A stretch of DNA of 64,000 nt from Saccharothrix luteola (GTDB lineage: Bacteria > Actinomycetota > Actinomycetes > Mycobacteriales > Pseudonocardiaceae), in NCBI RefSeq assembly GCF_020859565.1, contig NZ_JAJHUO010000019.1, positions 124,001 through 188,000 on the forward strand, written 5' to 3'. The translations under genes were made by a program, and so were the position numbers. Below, one piece after another: positions 26,266 through 36,189 of the stretch; the first letter of the stretch is position 1, and each line of letters begins with the position of its first letter. Below the pieces are notes generated by a model, which worked only from the letters and a program-made list of their open reading frames with translations, was not told the origin of the DNA and did not search any database.

Positions 26266-28464
26266 ATGGTCGAGGGCGTCCGTCGGGTACCGGTCCTGCT
26301 CACGGTGATCGTCGGGGTGGGTGTGGCGGCCGTGCTGGCGTTCCGGCCGCCCGCGCCCGTGGCGGACGCGCCGCCGTCGGAGTTCGCCGCCGGACGCGCC
26401 GAGAGGCACCTGGCGGCCATCGCCCAGCGACCGCACCCGATCGGTTCGGCGGACAACGAGCGCGTCCGCGACTACATCGTCGACACCGCCCGCGGTTTCG
26501 GCGCGGACGTGGTGGTGGAGTCCGACGACGTCGTCCGGCCGTGGCGGGGCGTCCGGGTGGCCACCACGCACAACGTCGTCGCGCGCGTGCGCGGGGCGGA
26601 ACCGTCGGTGAGCGGCGGCAAGGCGTTGCTGCTGGTCGCGCACTACGACTCGGTGCCGACCGGTCCCGGCGCGGCCGACGACGGCGCGGCGGTCGCGGCG
26701 ATGCTGGAGACGTTGCGCGCGCTGAGAACCGGCGGTGTGCGCAACGACGTGGTGTTCCTGTTCACCGACGGCGAGGAGGTCGGGGCGCTCGGCGCGGCGG
26801 CGTACGTGGAACGCCACGGGGTCGACGGCGTCGGCGCGGTGCTGAACTGGGAGGCGCGGGGCAGCGGCGGGCCGGTGTGGATGTTCCAGACGGGCGACGA
26901 CAACGCGCCGCTCGTGTCGGCGTTCGGCGAGGCGAGCAGCCGGCCGATCGCGAACTCGTTCGCCTACGAGGTCTACCGCCGGATGCCGAACTACAGCGAC
27001 TTCACGGTGTTCGCCGAGGCGGGCGCACGGGGGTTGAACAGCGCGTTCATCGAGCACGTCGGCGACTACCACTCGCCGTACGACGACCTGGAGCGGCTGG
27101 ACCGGGGGAGCGTGCAGCACCACGGCGAGACGATGGTGGGGCTGGTGCGGGCGCTGGGCGACCGGGACCTGCGGGCCGGCGCCGGTGACGCGGTGTACTT
27201 CGACCTGTTCTCCCGGGTGCTGGTGCGCTACCCGACGTGGCTCGCGGTGGCGCTGGCCGCGGTGACGGTCCTCGCGGTGGCGTTCCTGCTGGTCCTGGGT
27301 GTCCGACGGGGACGGCTGCGGTGGCGGGGCGTGCTCGCGGTGGCCGGGGTCGCGGTCGGTGCGGTGGTCGTGGCGGGCGCGGTGTCGTTCGGGGTGTGGG
27401 CGCTGGTGGCGGCCGTGCGGCCGGGGTTGGGGTTCCTGGCGTTGTCGGAGCCGCCCGAGCGGGGCTGGTTCGTCGCCGGGTTCTGCCTGCTCGGGTCGGC
27501 GGTGCTGCTCGCGGCGGCACGGGTGGTGCGGCGGTGGTCGCCGGCCGAGGTCGTCGCCGGGGTGCTGGTGGTGACGGCCGTGCTGCTGGCGGCCACGACG
27601 GTCGCCGTGCCGGGTGCCGGGTTCCTGTTCCAGTGGACGCTGCTGGCAGGCCTGCCCGCGCTGTGGACGACCCGGGCGGCTTTCCTCCCGCCGCTGGCGG
27701 CGGCGGCGATCTTCCCGCCGTTGGTCGGCACGATGATGGTGGCGTTGGGCATGCCGTTGAGCGCGGTGGCGGTGGTGTTCGCGGTGCTGGCCGGTGTGCT
27801 GCTGATGCCGTTGCTGACGGTGTGGAACTCGTGGTGGCCGGCGCACGGCGTGACGGCGCTCGCGGTGGCGCTGATCGCGGTGGGGACGGTGCGGTTCGGC
27901 TTCGCGCCGGACGAGCCGCGCCCCGACTCGCTGATCTACCTGCAGGACACGAGCGGCGCGAGCTGGTTGTCCGCCGACCCCGCGCCCGACGAGTGGACCG
28001 CGCGGGTGCTGGGGGAGAACCCGGAACGGGTGACGTTGCCGTACCCGGCGCTGGACAAGCCGATGATGCGCGCCGCCGCGCCCGACCTGGGCCTGCCCGC
28101 GCCCACCGTCGTCCCGGTGGCCGTCGCCGAGGCCGCCGTGCGGACGGTGACGTTCCGCGTCACGCCGAACGCGCGGGCGTGGCGGACGCTCGTGACGCTG
28201 TCCGGCCCCGGTCGGCCGGCGTGCCGCCTCGGCGCCACGGACCTCCCTGACGCCACCTTGGACCTGTACGGCCCGTCCGCCCGCGAGATCACCTGCGCCC
28301 TGGACCCCGGCGCGCCGCTGGAGGTGGCCGTGGCCGACCAGTGGGCCGGGCTGCCCACCGAGGCGACGTCCCTGGTCGGCCCGCGCCCACCCGACGCCAT
28401 GCCGGTCCAGTCCGGCAGCCGCGCGTTCGACGCCGCCGTGGTCCGCGCCGAGTTCCGCCTCTGA
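26266..28464 (+). CDS. Membrane-bound M28-family zinc aminopeptidase
   Basis: This is a 732-residue protein. An N-terminal membrane anchor (about 8-26) precedes an extracytoplasmic M28 domain. Zinc ligands are in HYDSVPTGPGAADDGA (about 125-140), GEEVGALGA, LNWEARGSGG and HSPYDD. From about residue 325 there are eight or so membrane helices, then a ~170-residue C-terminal extracytoplasmic beta-rich part. This layout resembles the eukaryotic ER/vacuolar M28 membrane peptidases (ERMP1/Pff1) and their bacterial homologues. It probably trims extracellular peptides. It is convergent with the Lnt-like gene (7-base gap). Confidence 0.88.
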   Translation: MVEGVRRVPVLLTVIVGVGVAAVLAFRPPAPVADAPPSEFAAGRAERHLAAIAQRPHPIGSADNERVRDYIVDTARGFGADVVVESDDVVRPWRGVRVATTHNVVARVRGAEPSVSGGKALLLVAHYDSVPTGPGAADDGAAVAAMLETLRALRTGGVRNDVVFLFTDGEEVGALGAAAYVERHGVDGVGAVLNWEARGSGGPVWMFQTGDDNAPLVSAFGEASSRPIANSFAYEVYRRMPNYSDFTVFAEAGARGLNSAFIEHVGDYHSPYDDLERLDRGSVQHHGETMVGLVRALGDRDLRAGAGDAVYFDLFSRVLVRYPTWLAVALAAVTVLAVAFLLVLGVRRGRLRWRGVLAVAGVAVGAVVVAGAVSFGVWALVAAVRPGLGFLALSEPPERGWFVAGFCLLGSAVLLAAARVVRRWSPAEVVAGVLVVTAVLLAATTVAVPGAGFLFQWTLLAGLPALWTTRAAFLPPLAAAAIFPPLVGTMMVALGMPLSAVAVVFAVLAGVLLMPLLTVWNSWWPAHGVTALAVALIAVGTVRFGFAPDEPRPDSLIYLQDTSGASWLSADPAPDEWTARVLGENPERVTLPYPALDKPMMRAAAPDLGLPAPTVVPVAVAEAAVRTVTFRVTPNARAWRTLVTLSGPGRPACRLGATDLPDATLDLYGPSAREITCALDPGAPLEVAVADQWAGLPTEATSLVGPRPPDAMPVQSGSRAFDAAVVRAEFRL

Positions 28465-28471
28465 CCGCTCG

Positions 28472-29890
28472 TCACGCGGCCCCGACCGGCGTGGGCGTGA
28501 TCCGCGTGGGCCTGACCCGCGTGCCGACCAGACCGGCCACGGCGAGTCCCACGCACAGCCACGCGAACCAGTCGCCCAGCCGCGCGTACGGCGTCGGCCC
28601 GTCACCCGTCGGCACGTCGGCGACCACCACGGTGAACGCGCCCGCGCCGCCGGTGCCCGCCTCGGCGACCACCCGACCCCGGGCGTCGGACGCCATCAAC
28701 CGCGTCTGCCGCCCGCTCCACGCCACCGCGACCCCGCTCTCGACACCGCGCAGCAACGCCGTCCGGCTGTGCTGCCACCCGTTGTCGTCCTCGTCGGACG
28801 CCGGGATGGCCAGCAGCCGTGCGCCGGCCGTCGCGTAGTCGGAACTCGGGTCGGGGTGGTTGACGTCGGCGCAGATCGCGACACCGGTCGAGCCGAGGAG
28901 CGTGAGATCGCGCCCGGTCGGGCTGACCGTGTCGTGGTGCTTGAGGTACTTCACGGGCTCGCCGCCGGACGCGGGGAACGTCACCGCGTAGTTGTACTTC
29001 TTGCCGTCCGTCCACTGGGCGAGGCCGACCACGATGTCGATGCCCTCCGCGCGGGCCAGCGCGGTCATCGTGTCCACCAGCACCGCGGGCCGGGCCTCGC
29101 GCGCGCCGAACGCGGCCTCCGGCAGCACCGCGACCCGCACCCCGTCCGGCAGTGCCTCGACCTGCCGCGCGTACGCGGCCACCAGCTCGGGTCCGGCGGG
29201 CGTGTCCAGGTCGGTGGCCCAGCCGTGGTGGTTGCCCGCGACCAGCGCCACGCGCCGCGCCGGCCCGCCGTCCTGGGCCAGCCGCACCGCGCCGCCGATC
29301 GACACCGCCGCGAGCACGACACCGCCGACCGCGGCGACCCGCACGTCACGCCTGGTCACCGCCGCGGCGACGGCGGCCGGTGCGAAGAGGACCAGGTACT
29401 CGACGCCCCACGCGCCGGTGATCGCGGCGGTCTGCAGGACCAGCGGCACGTCCGCCTGCGTCGTCGCGAGCGAGCCCATGATCCCCGTGGGGTTGGCCGA
29501 CGCCACCAGGTACAGGACCGCGACCCAGGCGGCGGGCGCCGTGATCACCGCGAGCAGCGCGCGTCCGCTGTTCAGCAGCGCGCGGAACAGGGCCACCGCC
29601 AGTGCGAAGGTCGCCGCCATCCCGACCGTGACGGCGACGCCCCACGGTAACAGCGGCAGGTCGTACGAGTGGGCCAGGAACGGCCAGCTGTTGGTCAGTC
29701 CAAGCAGGCACGACCCGAAGGCCAGCGCGGCGGCGACGCGTCCGGAGGTGCGTGGCGCGGCGAGGAGCACGGGCAGCGGGGCGAGCCAGGCCAACGCGGC
29801 GATCGGCGCCAGCCCCGTGCCGAAGTAGAACAGGGCGGCCGATGCAGACCCGGCCAGTCCCACCAGCGCGAGCTCAGACCTGGAGTCCAT
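28472..29890 (-). CDS. Apolipoprotein N-acyltransferase-like protein (CN-hydrolase domain)
   Basis: This is a 472-residue protein. About six N-terminal membrane helices (1-200) precede a carbon-nitrogen hydrolase domain. The catalytic triad is present: Glu in LPEAAFG, Lys in KYLKHHD and Cys in VAICADVNHPD. A further helix closes the C-terminus. It is shorter than Lnt (about 510) and may be one of the actinobacterial Lnt-like paralogues rather than the housekeeping enzyme. Its start overlaps the end of the TetR gene by 17 bases, so the two form an operon and TetR is its likely regulator. Confidence 0.82.
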   Translation of the reverse strand: MDSRSELALVGLAGSASAALFYFGTGLAPIAALAWLAPLPVLLAAPRTSGRVAAALAFGSCLLGLTNSWPFLAHSYDLPLLPWGVAVTVGMAATFALAVALFRALLNSGRALLAVITAPAAWVAVLYLVASANPTGIMGSLATTQADVPLVLQTAAITGAWGVEYLVLFAPAAVAAAVTRRDVRVAAVGGVVLAAVSIGGAVRLAQDGGPARRVALVAGNHHGWATDLDTPAGPELVAAYARQVEALPDGVRVAVLPEAAFGAREARPAVLVDTMTALARAEGIDIVVGLAQWTDGKKYNYAVTFPASGGEPVKYLKHHDTVSPTGRDLTLLGSTGVAICADVNHPDPSSDYATAGARLLAIPASDEDDNGWQHSRTALLRGVESGVAVAWSGRQTRLMASDARGRVVAEAGTGGAGAFTVVVADVPTGDGPTPYARLGDWFAWLCVGLAVAGLVGTRVRPTRITPTPVGAA

Positions 29891-30449
29891 TGAGGACCCT
29901 TCCTGTCGTGCGCTTGCACAGCGCGCGGAAGTCGCTCTCGGGCATGTTCATCCGGCCGCCCAGGTACAGCTGGACCAGGCCTATGAACGGTGTGGTGAGG
30001 GCCAACGTGACCTCCAACGGGTCGTCGTCGCGCAGCACGCCTTCCGCCATGGCCTGCTCGACGGCCGCGAACACCGGGGCGAACGCGGGCGAGCCGCCGG
30101 TGCGGAAGTCGTCCGGGAACCGCAGCGCGTCGGGCCGGTGCTCGGTGACCAGGTAGCGGTAGAGGTTCGGCCGGCCGAGCGCGAAGTCCAGGAACGCATC
30201 GGCCAGCGCGTCGAGCCGACGGGCCAGTCCCAGCTCACGGCCGCGTCCGCCCCAGTCGGCGGTCATCTCCGCCACCGCCGCGTCCGCCACCGAGCGCAGC
30301 AGCGCTTCACGGTTGGGGAAGTGGCGGTAGGTGGCCATGGCGGTCACCCCGGCATCCGCCGCCACCCGCCGCATGGTCACCGCTTGCGCGCCTTCGGCCA
30401 GCAAGATCGCCAACGCCGCCGCCGAGATCCGCTCGGCCGTCTCCGTCAT
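29874..30449 (-). CDS. TetR-family transcriptional regulator
   Basis: This is a 191-residue protein with an N-terminal helix-turn-helix (VTMRRVAADAGVTAMATYRHF, quoted in part: recognition region TAMATYRHF, about 38-46) and the all-helical ligand domain. ATG 30449 is preferred; an in-frame ATG at 30464 lies inside the operator. It is first in an operon with the Lnt-like gene. Two operator copies overlap its start, so autorepression is likely. Confidence 0.9.
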   Translation of the reverse strand: MTETAERISAAALAILLAEGAQAVTMRRVAADAGVTAMATYRHFPNREALLRSVADAAVAEMTADWGGRGRELGLARRLDALADAFLDFALGRPNLYRYLVTEHRPDALRFPDDFRTGGSPAFAPVFAAVEQAMAEGVLRDDDPLEVTLALTTPFIGLVQLYLGGRMNMPESDFRALCKRTTGRVLNGLQV

Positions 30450-30488
30450 GTCTACACCGTACACGTGGGCTGTCTACGCTGTACACGT
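30449..30488. promoter_or_regulatory. Double TetR operator
   Basis: Two near-identical 18-mers, TGTCTACACCGTACACGT (30449-30466) and TGTCTACGCTGTACACGT (30471-30488), lie exactly 22 bp apart, two helical turns, so two dimers could bind on one face. The first copy begins inside the TetR start codon. Confidence 0.7.
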
Positions 30489-30652
30489 CCTGGAGCGGCA
30501 AGGCGGCCAGTGCATCCGGCGGTGGGACCCGCGGTGGTGGCGGTCGGGAACGTCCAGCCGACGTCGACCCCGTTGGCCGCGATCAGGTCGCCGACGAGGC
30601 GGTTGCCCGCCACGTGTTCGATCGCCACAACCCGCCGGCGCCTCCCGGCAGC

Positions 30653-30927
30653 ACGGGTGGACGTACACCCGGTACTCGTCGATCAGGCCGAGGCGGCGGA
30701 ACGACGCCGCCAGGTTCGGGCCGCCCACCACCAGGTCCCGGTCGCCGACGCCTTCAGTGCCGGCACTTCCTCCGCCACCACGTCACGCACGATCGTCGCG
30801 TTCGGCCCCGCCGCCTGCGACGTCCGCGAGTGCACGACCTTGGGCACGCCCTGCCAGATCGGGTGAACTCCACCTCCGGCGGGGAGGCGTTCGGGTCCTG
30901 GTCGGCCGTCGGCCAGTGCCCCTCCAT
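30653..30927 (-). pseudogene. Decayed dihydrofolate-reductase-like (RibD C-domain) gene
   Basis: Three reading frames in turn encode pieces of one DHFR-like protein: MEGHWPTADQDPNASPPEVE (from 30927), then IWQGVPKVVHSRTSQAAGPN (about 30858-30800), then LVVGGPNLAASFRRLGLIDE and YRVYVHP (to 30653). A third frame change is needed to continue past VHP. The usual ~40 N-terminal residues are absent, cut at the boundary with the mannonate dehydratase gene. The remaining 30489-30652 continues an open frame (AIEHVAGNRLVGDLIAANGV) of unknown origin. Confidence 0.72.
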
Positions 30928-30937
30928 ATGGGTTCGC

Positions 30938-32167
30938 TCACCAGTCGTGGAGGGTGCCGTCGGCCAGCCGGTTCACCGGCAGGTACGCGGCACGGTAGGG
31001 GAATCGGCCTGCCGCGTCCACATCGAGCTCCACACCCAACCCCGGCTCGTCGGACGGGTGCAGCAGGCCGTCCGCGAACGTGTAGGACGTCCGGAACACC
31101 TCCAGCGTCTCCGGCGTGTGCCGCATGTACTCCTGGATGCCGAAGTTGTGCACGGCCAGGTCCAGGTGCAGCGCGGCGGCCATGCCGACCGGCGAGATGT
31201 CCGTCGGCCCGTGCATCCCCGACTTGATCCCGTACACCGCGGCGAAGTCGAGCACCTTCTTCAACGCAGTCACGCCACCGGTGTGGGTGACCGCCGAGCG
31301 GACGTAGTCGATCAGCCGCTCGCTCAACAACGTCGTGTAGTCGTGGATCGAGTTGAACACCTCGCCGATCGCCAGCGGCGTCGTGGTGTGCTGCCGGATC
31401 AACCGCAACGCCGCCTGGTCCTCGCCGGGCGTCGCGTCCTCCAACCAGAACAGGTCGTACGGCTCCAGCGCCTTCCCGAGCCGCGCCGCCTCGATCGGGG
31501 TCATCCGGTGGTGGCCGTCGTGCAGCAACGGCAACGCCGGGCCGAACTCCGACCGCACCGCCTCGAACACCGACGGCACGTGCCGCAGGTAGGCCCGTGT
31601 GTCCCAGCTCTCCTCCACCGGCAACGCGGTCGGCCGCGCCGGCTCGTAGTCGTACCGGTCACCGCCGCCGGCCGCCGACGCCGCCACCCCGTACACCGTT
31701 TCCAGCCCGGGGATGCCGGTCTGCACCCGGATCGCCCGGAACCCCAGCTCCAGGTGCAGCCGGATCGAGTCGAACAGCTCCGGCAGGTCACGTCCCGACG
31801 CGTGCCCGTACGCCAGCGCGCCCACCCGGCACGCCCCGCCGAGCAACTGGTACAGCGGCATCCCCGCCGCCCGCGCCTTGATGTCCCACAACGCCGTGTC
31901 GACGGCGGCGATCGCGGCCATCGTCACCGGACCGCGCCGCCAGTACGCGCCCCGGTACAGGTACTGCCAGGTGTCCTCGATGGCCGACGCGTCCCGACCC
32001 ACCAGCAGCGGCACGACGTGCTCCCGCAGGTACGCCTCCACCGCCAGCTCACGCCCGTTCAGCGTGGCGTCACCCAGACCGGTGATCCCATCCTCGGTGG
32101 TGATCCGCAGCGTGACGAAGTTCCGCCCCGGACAGGTCACCACGACCTCCACGGCCGCGATCTTCAC
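30938..32167 (-). CDS. D-mannonate dehydratase-family enolase-superfamily enzyme (ManD/RspA)
   Basis: This is a 409-residue protein. The N-terminal capping domain ([52 protein letters not shown]) matches the ManD family closely. The barrel has the metal ligands around [18 protein letters not shown] and AIGEVFNS, and the FGIQEYM segment near the end. It dehydrates mannonate or a related sugar acid to the 2-keto-3-deoxy form, though many members have weak or other activity. GTG start 32167 overlaps the glycosidase stop (GTGA), so the two are translated together. Confidence 0.9.
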   Translation of the reverse strand: MKIAAVEVVVTCPGRNFVTLRITTEDGITGLGDATLNGRELAVEAYLREHVVPLLVGRDASAIEDTWQYLYRGAYWRRGPVTMAAIAAVDTALWDIKARAAGMPLYQLLGGACRVGALAYGHASGRDLPELFDSIRLHLELGFRAIRVQTGIPGLETVYGVAASAAGGGDRYDYEPARPTALPVEESWDTRAYLRHVPSVFEAVRSEFGPALPLLHDGHHRMTPIEAARLGKALEPYDLFWLEDATPGEDQAALRLIRQHTTTPLAIGEVFNSIHDYTTLLSERLIDYVRSAVTHTGGVTALKKVLDFAAVYGIKSGMHGPTDISPVGMAAALHLDLAVHNFGIQEYMRHTPETLEVFRTSYTFADGLLHPSDEPGLGVELDVDAAGRFPYRAAYLPVNRLADGTLHDW

Positions 32168-34107
32168 GACTCCACCTCCCGCACCTCGGCCACCACGACG
32201 CCGTACGCGTCCAACTCCACGGCGCCCAACGGCACGCCGTCCAACGTCACCAACCGCCCGTCGAGAACAGGGTTCACCGTGACCGGCGACGCGTGCTGGC
32301 TGACGAACCACGCGAACACCCGTCCGTCGGAGGAGTGCTCCATCAACCCCGTCATCACCAGCGGGTCGTCCACCCGGACCCGCGGCGGCACACCGGCCAC
32401 CTCCGCCAGCGCCGCGTACAGCCGCCACGTCGGCTCCGGGTTCACCCTGGGCGTCATCGCGGCCATGTGCTCCAACGGGTACGTGCACAGCACCATCCAC
32501 CCGTCACCGACCCGGTGCCGCAGCAAGGCGGGCCGCCCGTGCCCGTCCACCGCGATCACCTCCGCCCCGTCCGGCGCCACCGGCAGGAACGCGCGCGACT
32601 CGGCCGTGCCGCCGACCCGGAACACCAGCTCCTCGCCCGCGCCGATGCCGCCGAAGTCCCGCCGGAACACCATCCGCAGCGAGTCGTCCTCGATCGGGTC
32701 GACCAACCCGTACCGCAGCTGCTTCACCACGCCGAACGTCTCGTCCAGCTTCGGCCACCACGGTCCGCGCTGCGTGCGGTGCTCGCCGACGAAGTACGAC
32801 GCGTACACCACCGCGCCCGCCGCGGCGCGCTCCACCAACGTCCGCCACGTCGGCGCGGTGAGCTGCTTGACCGACGGCACCAGGTACAACGCGCAGTCGT
32901 CCGGCACGCCGTCCAGCTCGCGCGCCACACCCACGGGCAGGTCCGCCTCCCGTGCCGCGATGTAGGCCTGCCGCGCGTTGTTCGCCACGCTCGTCGCGTC
33001 CTCGGGCTGCGTGAACGGGTACCGCGCCTCCAGGAACGACGACACCAGCAGCGCGATCGACGTGTCCGGCCGCCGCAGCCGCGCGAAGTCCGTGCGCCGC
33101 AACACTTCCGTGAACGCCCGGACCTCCCTCAGCTGAGCCTTCGGCCGTCCCGCGGCGTCCGTGAGCCCGAAGTGCATCTCGAACGGGTGGTGCCGGTAGG
33201 GCTCCTGGTCGGCCAGGTCGTCGTAGTCGGTGTTGTTCCACGGGATCCAGCCGGTCGCGCCCGCCAGCAACGTCGTGTGCAGGACCTGCCGGTAGTAGTG
33301 GGCGGCGTTCTCCTCCGACACGTAGTCCGACGTCACGCCGAACTCCTCCATGATCACCGGCTTGCCGCCGATGTCGAGCAGCTCGCACACGAACGCCGCC
33401 CCGAGGTGCAGCCGCAGCTGGTCGTCGTCCATCCGGTACACGTGCGGCCCGTGGAAGTCGATCAACGGCGCCAGGTCGCGCACCCGGAAGCCGTTGTCCA
33501 GCCCCGTGACCTCCACGCCCCACGCGCCGTCGCCGACCGACACCGGCTGCGCCGCGCCCGCCGCGCGGATCTCCCCGATCAACGCCGCCGCCCACGCCGT
33601 CACCGCGTCCGCGTCCAGCGTGCCGATGCCCCGCGACCGCCAGTCGGCGTAGATCGGGATCTCGTTGCTCAGCAGCCACCCCGCCACCGCCGGGTGGTCC
33701 TTCCAGCGGGCGGTCAGCTCGCGGACGTACCAGCGCTGCCGGTCCAGGAACGACTCGTCGGCGAAGATGTCCCGCCCGTTCCGCCACGCGGGGTCCCAGT
33801 TCTGGCCCGACATGTGCCCGACGACGAACGTCGGGATCGTCCGCATGCCCAGCGCGAGGTGCCGGTCGAGGAAGTCGTCGTACCTGGCGAGCAGGTCGGC
33901 GTCCAGCGCGTCCTCGGTCGGCATGAAGTCCGGCCAGTAGCAGAAGCTGCGGGTCAGGCCGATCCCGTGGTCGCGCATCACCCGCAGCTCCTCGTCCACG
34001 ACCGCCGGGTCGTAGTCGCGCCACATCAACGGGCCACCGGTCCGCGACCAGTAGTTGACCCCCACCCAGGTGTCGGGGCCGGCGAGCTTGGCGGAGTTGC
34101 GCTGCAT
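32164..34107 (-). CDS. GH5-like (mannanase/beta-mannosidase-like) glycoside hydrolase
   Basis: This is a 647-residue cytoplasmic protein without a signal peptide. Residues 1-~370 form a TIM barrel with the proton donor in WLLSNEIP and the nucleophile in VIMEEFGVT, the clan GH-A pattern. The rest has a beta-galactosidase-trimerisation-like alpha/beta domain ([18 protein letters not shown]) and a beta-sandwich tail. Together with ManD and the divergent LacI regulator it suggests breakdown of a mannose- or uronate-containing oligosaccharide. The start is ATG 34107; GTG 34113 is possible. Confidence 0.82.
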   Translation of the reverse strand: MQRNSAKLAGPDTWVGVNYWSRTGGPLMWRDYDPAVVDEELRVMRDHGIGLTRSFCYWPDFMPTEDALDADLLARYDDFLDRHLALGMRTIPTFVVGHMSGQNWDPAWRNGRDIFADESFLDRQRWYVRELTARWKDHPAVAGWLLSNEIPIYADWRSRGIGTLDADAVTAWAAALIGEIRAAGAAQPVSVGDGAWGVEVTGLDNGFRVRDLAPLIDFHGPHVYRMDDDQLRLHLGAAFVCELLDIGGKPVIMEEFGVTSDYVSEENAAHYYRQVLHTTLLAGATGWIPWNNTDYDDLADQEPYRHHPFEMHFGLTDAAGRPKAQLREVRAFTEVLRRTDFARLRRPDTSIALLVSSFLEARYPFTQPEDATSVANNARQAYIAAREADLPVGVARELDGVPDDCALYLVPSVKQLTAPTWRTLVERAAAGAVVYASYFVGEHRTQRGPWWPKLDETFGVVKQLRYGLVDPIEDDSLRMVFRRDFGGIGAGEELVFRVGGTAESRAFLPVAPDGAEVIAVDGHGRPALLRHRVGDGWMVLCTYPLEHMAAMTPRVNPEPTWRLYAALAEVAGVPPRVRVDDPLVMTGLMEHSSDGRVFAWFVSQHASPVTVNPVLDGRLVTLDGVPLGAVELDAYGVVVAEVREVES

Positions 34108-34114
34108 GGCCACA

Positions 34115-34170
34115 GGTATATCGTTTAACCTGACATCTGTCGAGGCACTGAGGTCGTCAGGTGTAACGTT
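34115..34170. promoter_or_regulatory. LacI-type operator region between glycosidase and regulator
   Basis: The 69-base divergent spacer holds GGTATATCGTTTAACC (34115-34130), an imperfect dyad centred on CG, and a second CG-centred palindrome AACGTT (34165-34170) within GGTGTAACGTTCACC. LacI-family operators are CG-centred dyads of this kind. The first sits over the glycosidase start, the second just before the regulator start, so both genes could be repressed. Confidence 0.5.
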
Positions 34171-34176
34171 CACCGG

Positions 34177-35211
34177 GTGGCAAGCCGCAAGCCGACGATC
34201 GCCGACGTCGCCGCCCTCGCCGGGGTGTCGGTGGCGGCCGTGTCGAAGGTCGTCAACGGCAAGGCGGGCATCTCCGCGCCCACCCGTGACCGCGTCCTGA
34301 CCGCCGCGAGCAAGCTCCGGTGGACGCCGTCCGCCGCCGCCGTGGCCCTGCGCTCGGCGAAGACGCGCGCCATCGGCATGGTCGCCAAGCGCTCGCCGGA
34401 CCTGCTCAGCGCCGACCCGCACTTCACCCTGCTGATCTCCGGCATCGAGAGCGAGCTGTCCCCGCTCGGGTACGGCCTGCTGCTGCACATCGTCGGCGAG
34501 GAGCCGAGCGCGGAGGAGGCCGCCTACCGCAGGCTGGCCGACGAACGCCGGGTCGACGGCGTCGTGCTCACCGAGAGCCGGATCGGCGACACCCGGTTCG
34601 AGCTGCTGCGGACCCTCGGCGTGAACACCGTGCTGATCGGCACGCCGTGGCGGGACGACCCCGTGCCGTCGGTGCAGGCGACCGGGCTCGACAGCGGCGT
34701 CCGCGCGGCCGTCGAGCACCTCGTCGCGCACGGGCACCGGCGCATCGCGTACGTCTCCGGCCCCGAGGACCGCGTCCACACGCTCTACCGGCGACGCGTG
34801 TTCGAGGACGCGCTGGCCGCGCACGACCTCGCGCCCAGCCACTCGATCGCGTCCGACTTCACCGCCGCCGGCGCGGTCGACGCCGTGGGCAGGCTCCTCG
34901 CCGACCGCCGACGTCCCACCGCCGTGCTGTTCGCCAACGACTCCATGGCCGTGGCCGGGATGAGCGCGGCCCGCCGGCTCGGCGTCGACGTGCCCGGCGA
35001 GCTGTCCGTGATCGGCCACGACGACCTGCCGCTCGGCGAGCTCGTCTACCCGCAGCTCACCACCGTGCGCCAAGACCTCGTCGGCCTCGGCCGCGCGGCG
35101 GCGCGCGTGCTGCTCGCGTCCCTCGACGAGGTCGAGGACGCGTCACTCGCCGTCCGACCACCCGAACTGGTGGTCCGCGAGTCCACGGGACCTGCCGCCG
35201 CCCGCACGTAA
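34177..35211 (+). CDS. LacI-family transcriptional regulator
   Basis: This is a 344-residue protein with the LacI helix-turn-helix and hinge (TIADVAALAGVSVAAVSKVV, residues 7-26). A type I periplasmic-binding effector domain follows (GVVLTESRIGD, RIAYVSGPED, VIGHDDLPLGE). It starts with GTG 34177, nearly leaderless relative to the candidate operator. It is the probable repressor of the divergent glycosidase-ManD operon. Confidence 0.92.
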   Translation: MASRKPTIADVAALAGVSVAAVSKVVNGKAGISAPTRDRVLTAASKLRWTPSAAAVALRSAKTRAIGMVAKRSPDLLSADPHFTLLISGIESELSPLGYGLLLHIVGEEPSAEEAAYRRLADERRVDGVVLTESRIGDTRFELLRTLGVNTVLIGTPWRDDPVPSVQATGLDSGVRAAVEHLVAHGHRRIAYVSGPEDRVHTLYRRRVFEDALAAHDLAPSHSIASDFTAAGAVDAVGRLLADRRRPTAVLFANDSMAVAGMSAARRLGVDVPGELSVIGHDDLPLGELVYPQLTTVRQDLVGLGRAAARVLLASLDEVEDASLAVRPPELVVRESTGPAAART

Positions 35212-35221
35212 AGTGGAGCGC

Positions 35222-36094
35222 ATGCGCACACGGCCGACGTTGAGCTGGACGCCGACCGGTGCGCCCTTGCCGCGCACCACCAGCCTGGACGAAGTCGTGC
35301 CGGTCGTCGCGGACGGTCGGGTGGTGGTGCTCAGCGGTGCCGGGCTGTCGACCGAGTCCGGCATCCCGGACTACCGGGGCGCCGCGGGCAGCCTGCGCAA
35401 GCACACCCCGATGACCTACGACGAGTTCGTCGGCAGCGCCGAGGGCAGGCGCCGGTACTGGGCGCGCAGCCACCTCGGCTGGCGGACCATCGCCCGCGCC
35501 GCGCCCAACACCGGCCACCGCGCCGTGGCCGAGCTGCACGCCCGCGGCCACCTGTCCGGCGTGATCACGCAGAACGTCGACGGCCTGCACCAGGCCGCGG
35601 GCACGCCCGACGTGGTCGAGCTGCACGGCGGCCTGGACCGCGTGGTCTGCCTGGACTGCCGCGCGGTGAGCCCCCGCGAGGACCTCGACCGGCGGTTCCG
35701 CGCCGCCAACCCGGCGTTCGAGGCCACCTCCACCCGGATCAACCCGGACGGCGACGTGGACCTGGCCGAGCACGAGGTCCGGTCGTTCCGGCTGGTCGGG
35801 TGCGCCGACTGCGAGAGCGGCGTGCTGAAACCGGACGTGGTGTTCTTCGGCGAGAACGTGCCGCGACCGCGCGTCGAGCAGTGCTACCGCCTGGTGGACG
35901 CGGCCGACGCGCTGCTCGTGCTGGGCTCCTCGCTGACCGTCATGTCCGGCCTGCGGTTCGTCCGGCGCGCCGCTGCCGCCGGCAAGCCGGTCCTCATCAT
36001 CAACAAGGGCGTGACCAGGGGCGACGTGCACGCGACCGTCCGCGTCGACCGGCCCCTCGGCCCGGCCCTGACCGAGCTGCTCGCCCGGTTGTAG
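35222..36094 (+). CDS. Sir2-family NAD-dependent protein deacylase
   Basis: This is a 290-residue protein. Sirtuin motifs are GAGLSTESGIPDYRG (about 40-54), TQNVDGLH (about 119-126) with the catalytic histidine in ELHGGL, the zinc cysteines CLDC and CADC, and LVLGSSLTV. The insert between the two Cys pairs is long (about 45 residues), as in SIRT4-like class II sirtuins. ATG 35222 follows GGAG closely; GTG 35213 is an alternative. It is downstream of LacI by 10 bases but probably functionally separate. Confidence 0.92.
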   Translation: MRTRPTLSWTPTGAPLPRTTSLDEVVPVVADGRVVVLSGAGLSTESGIPDYRGAAGSLRKHTPMTYDEFVGSAEGRRRYWARSHLGWRTIARAAPNTGHRAVAELHARGHLSGVITQNVDGLHQAAGTPDVVELHGGLDRVVCLDCRAVSPREDLDRRFRAANPAFEATSTRINPDGDVDLAEHEVRSFRLVGCADCESGVLKPDVVFFGENVPRPRVEQCYRLVDAADALLVLGSSLTVMSGLRFVRRAAAAGKPVLIINKGVTRGDVHATVRVDRPLGPALTELLARL

Positions 36095-36189
36095 CGCTCC
36101 GTCCCCGAAGGCGGGCCCGATGTCACCCGACGGGGTGAGCGGTGTCCTTCGGCCGCGTGCCGGCGGAACGGCCGGGTACGCCCCGGGAC

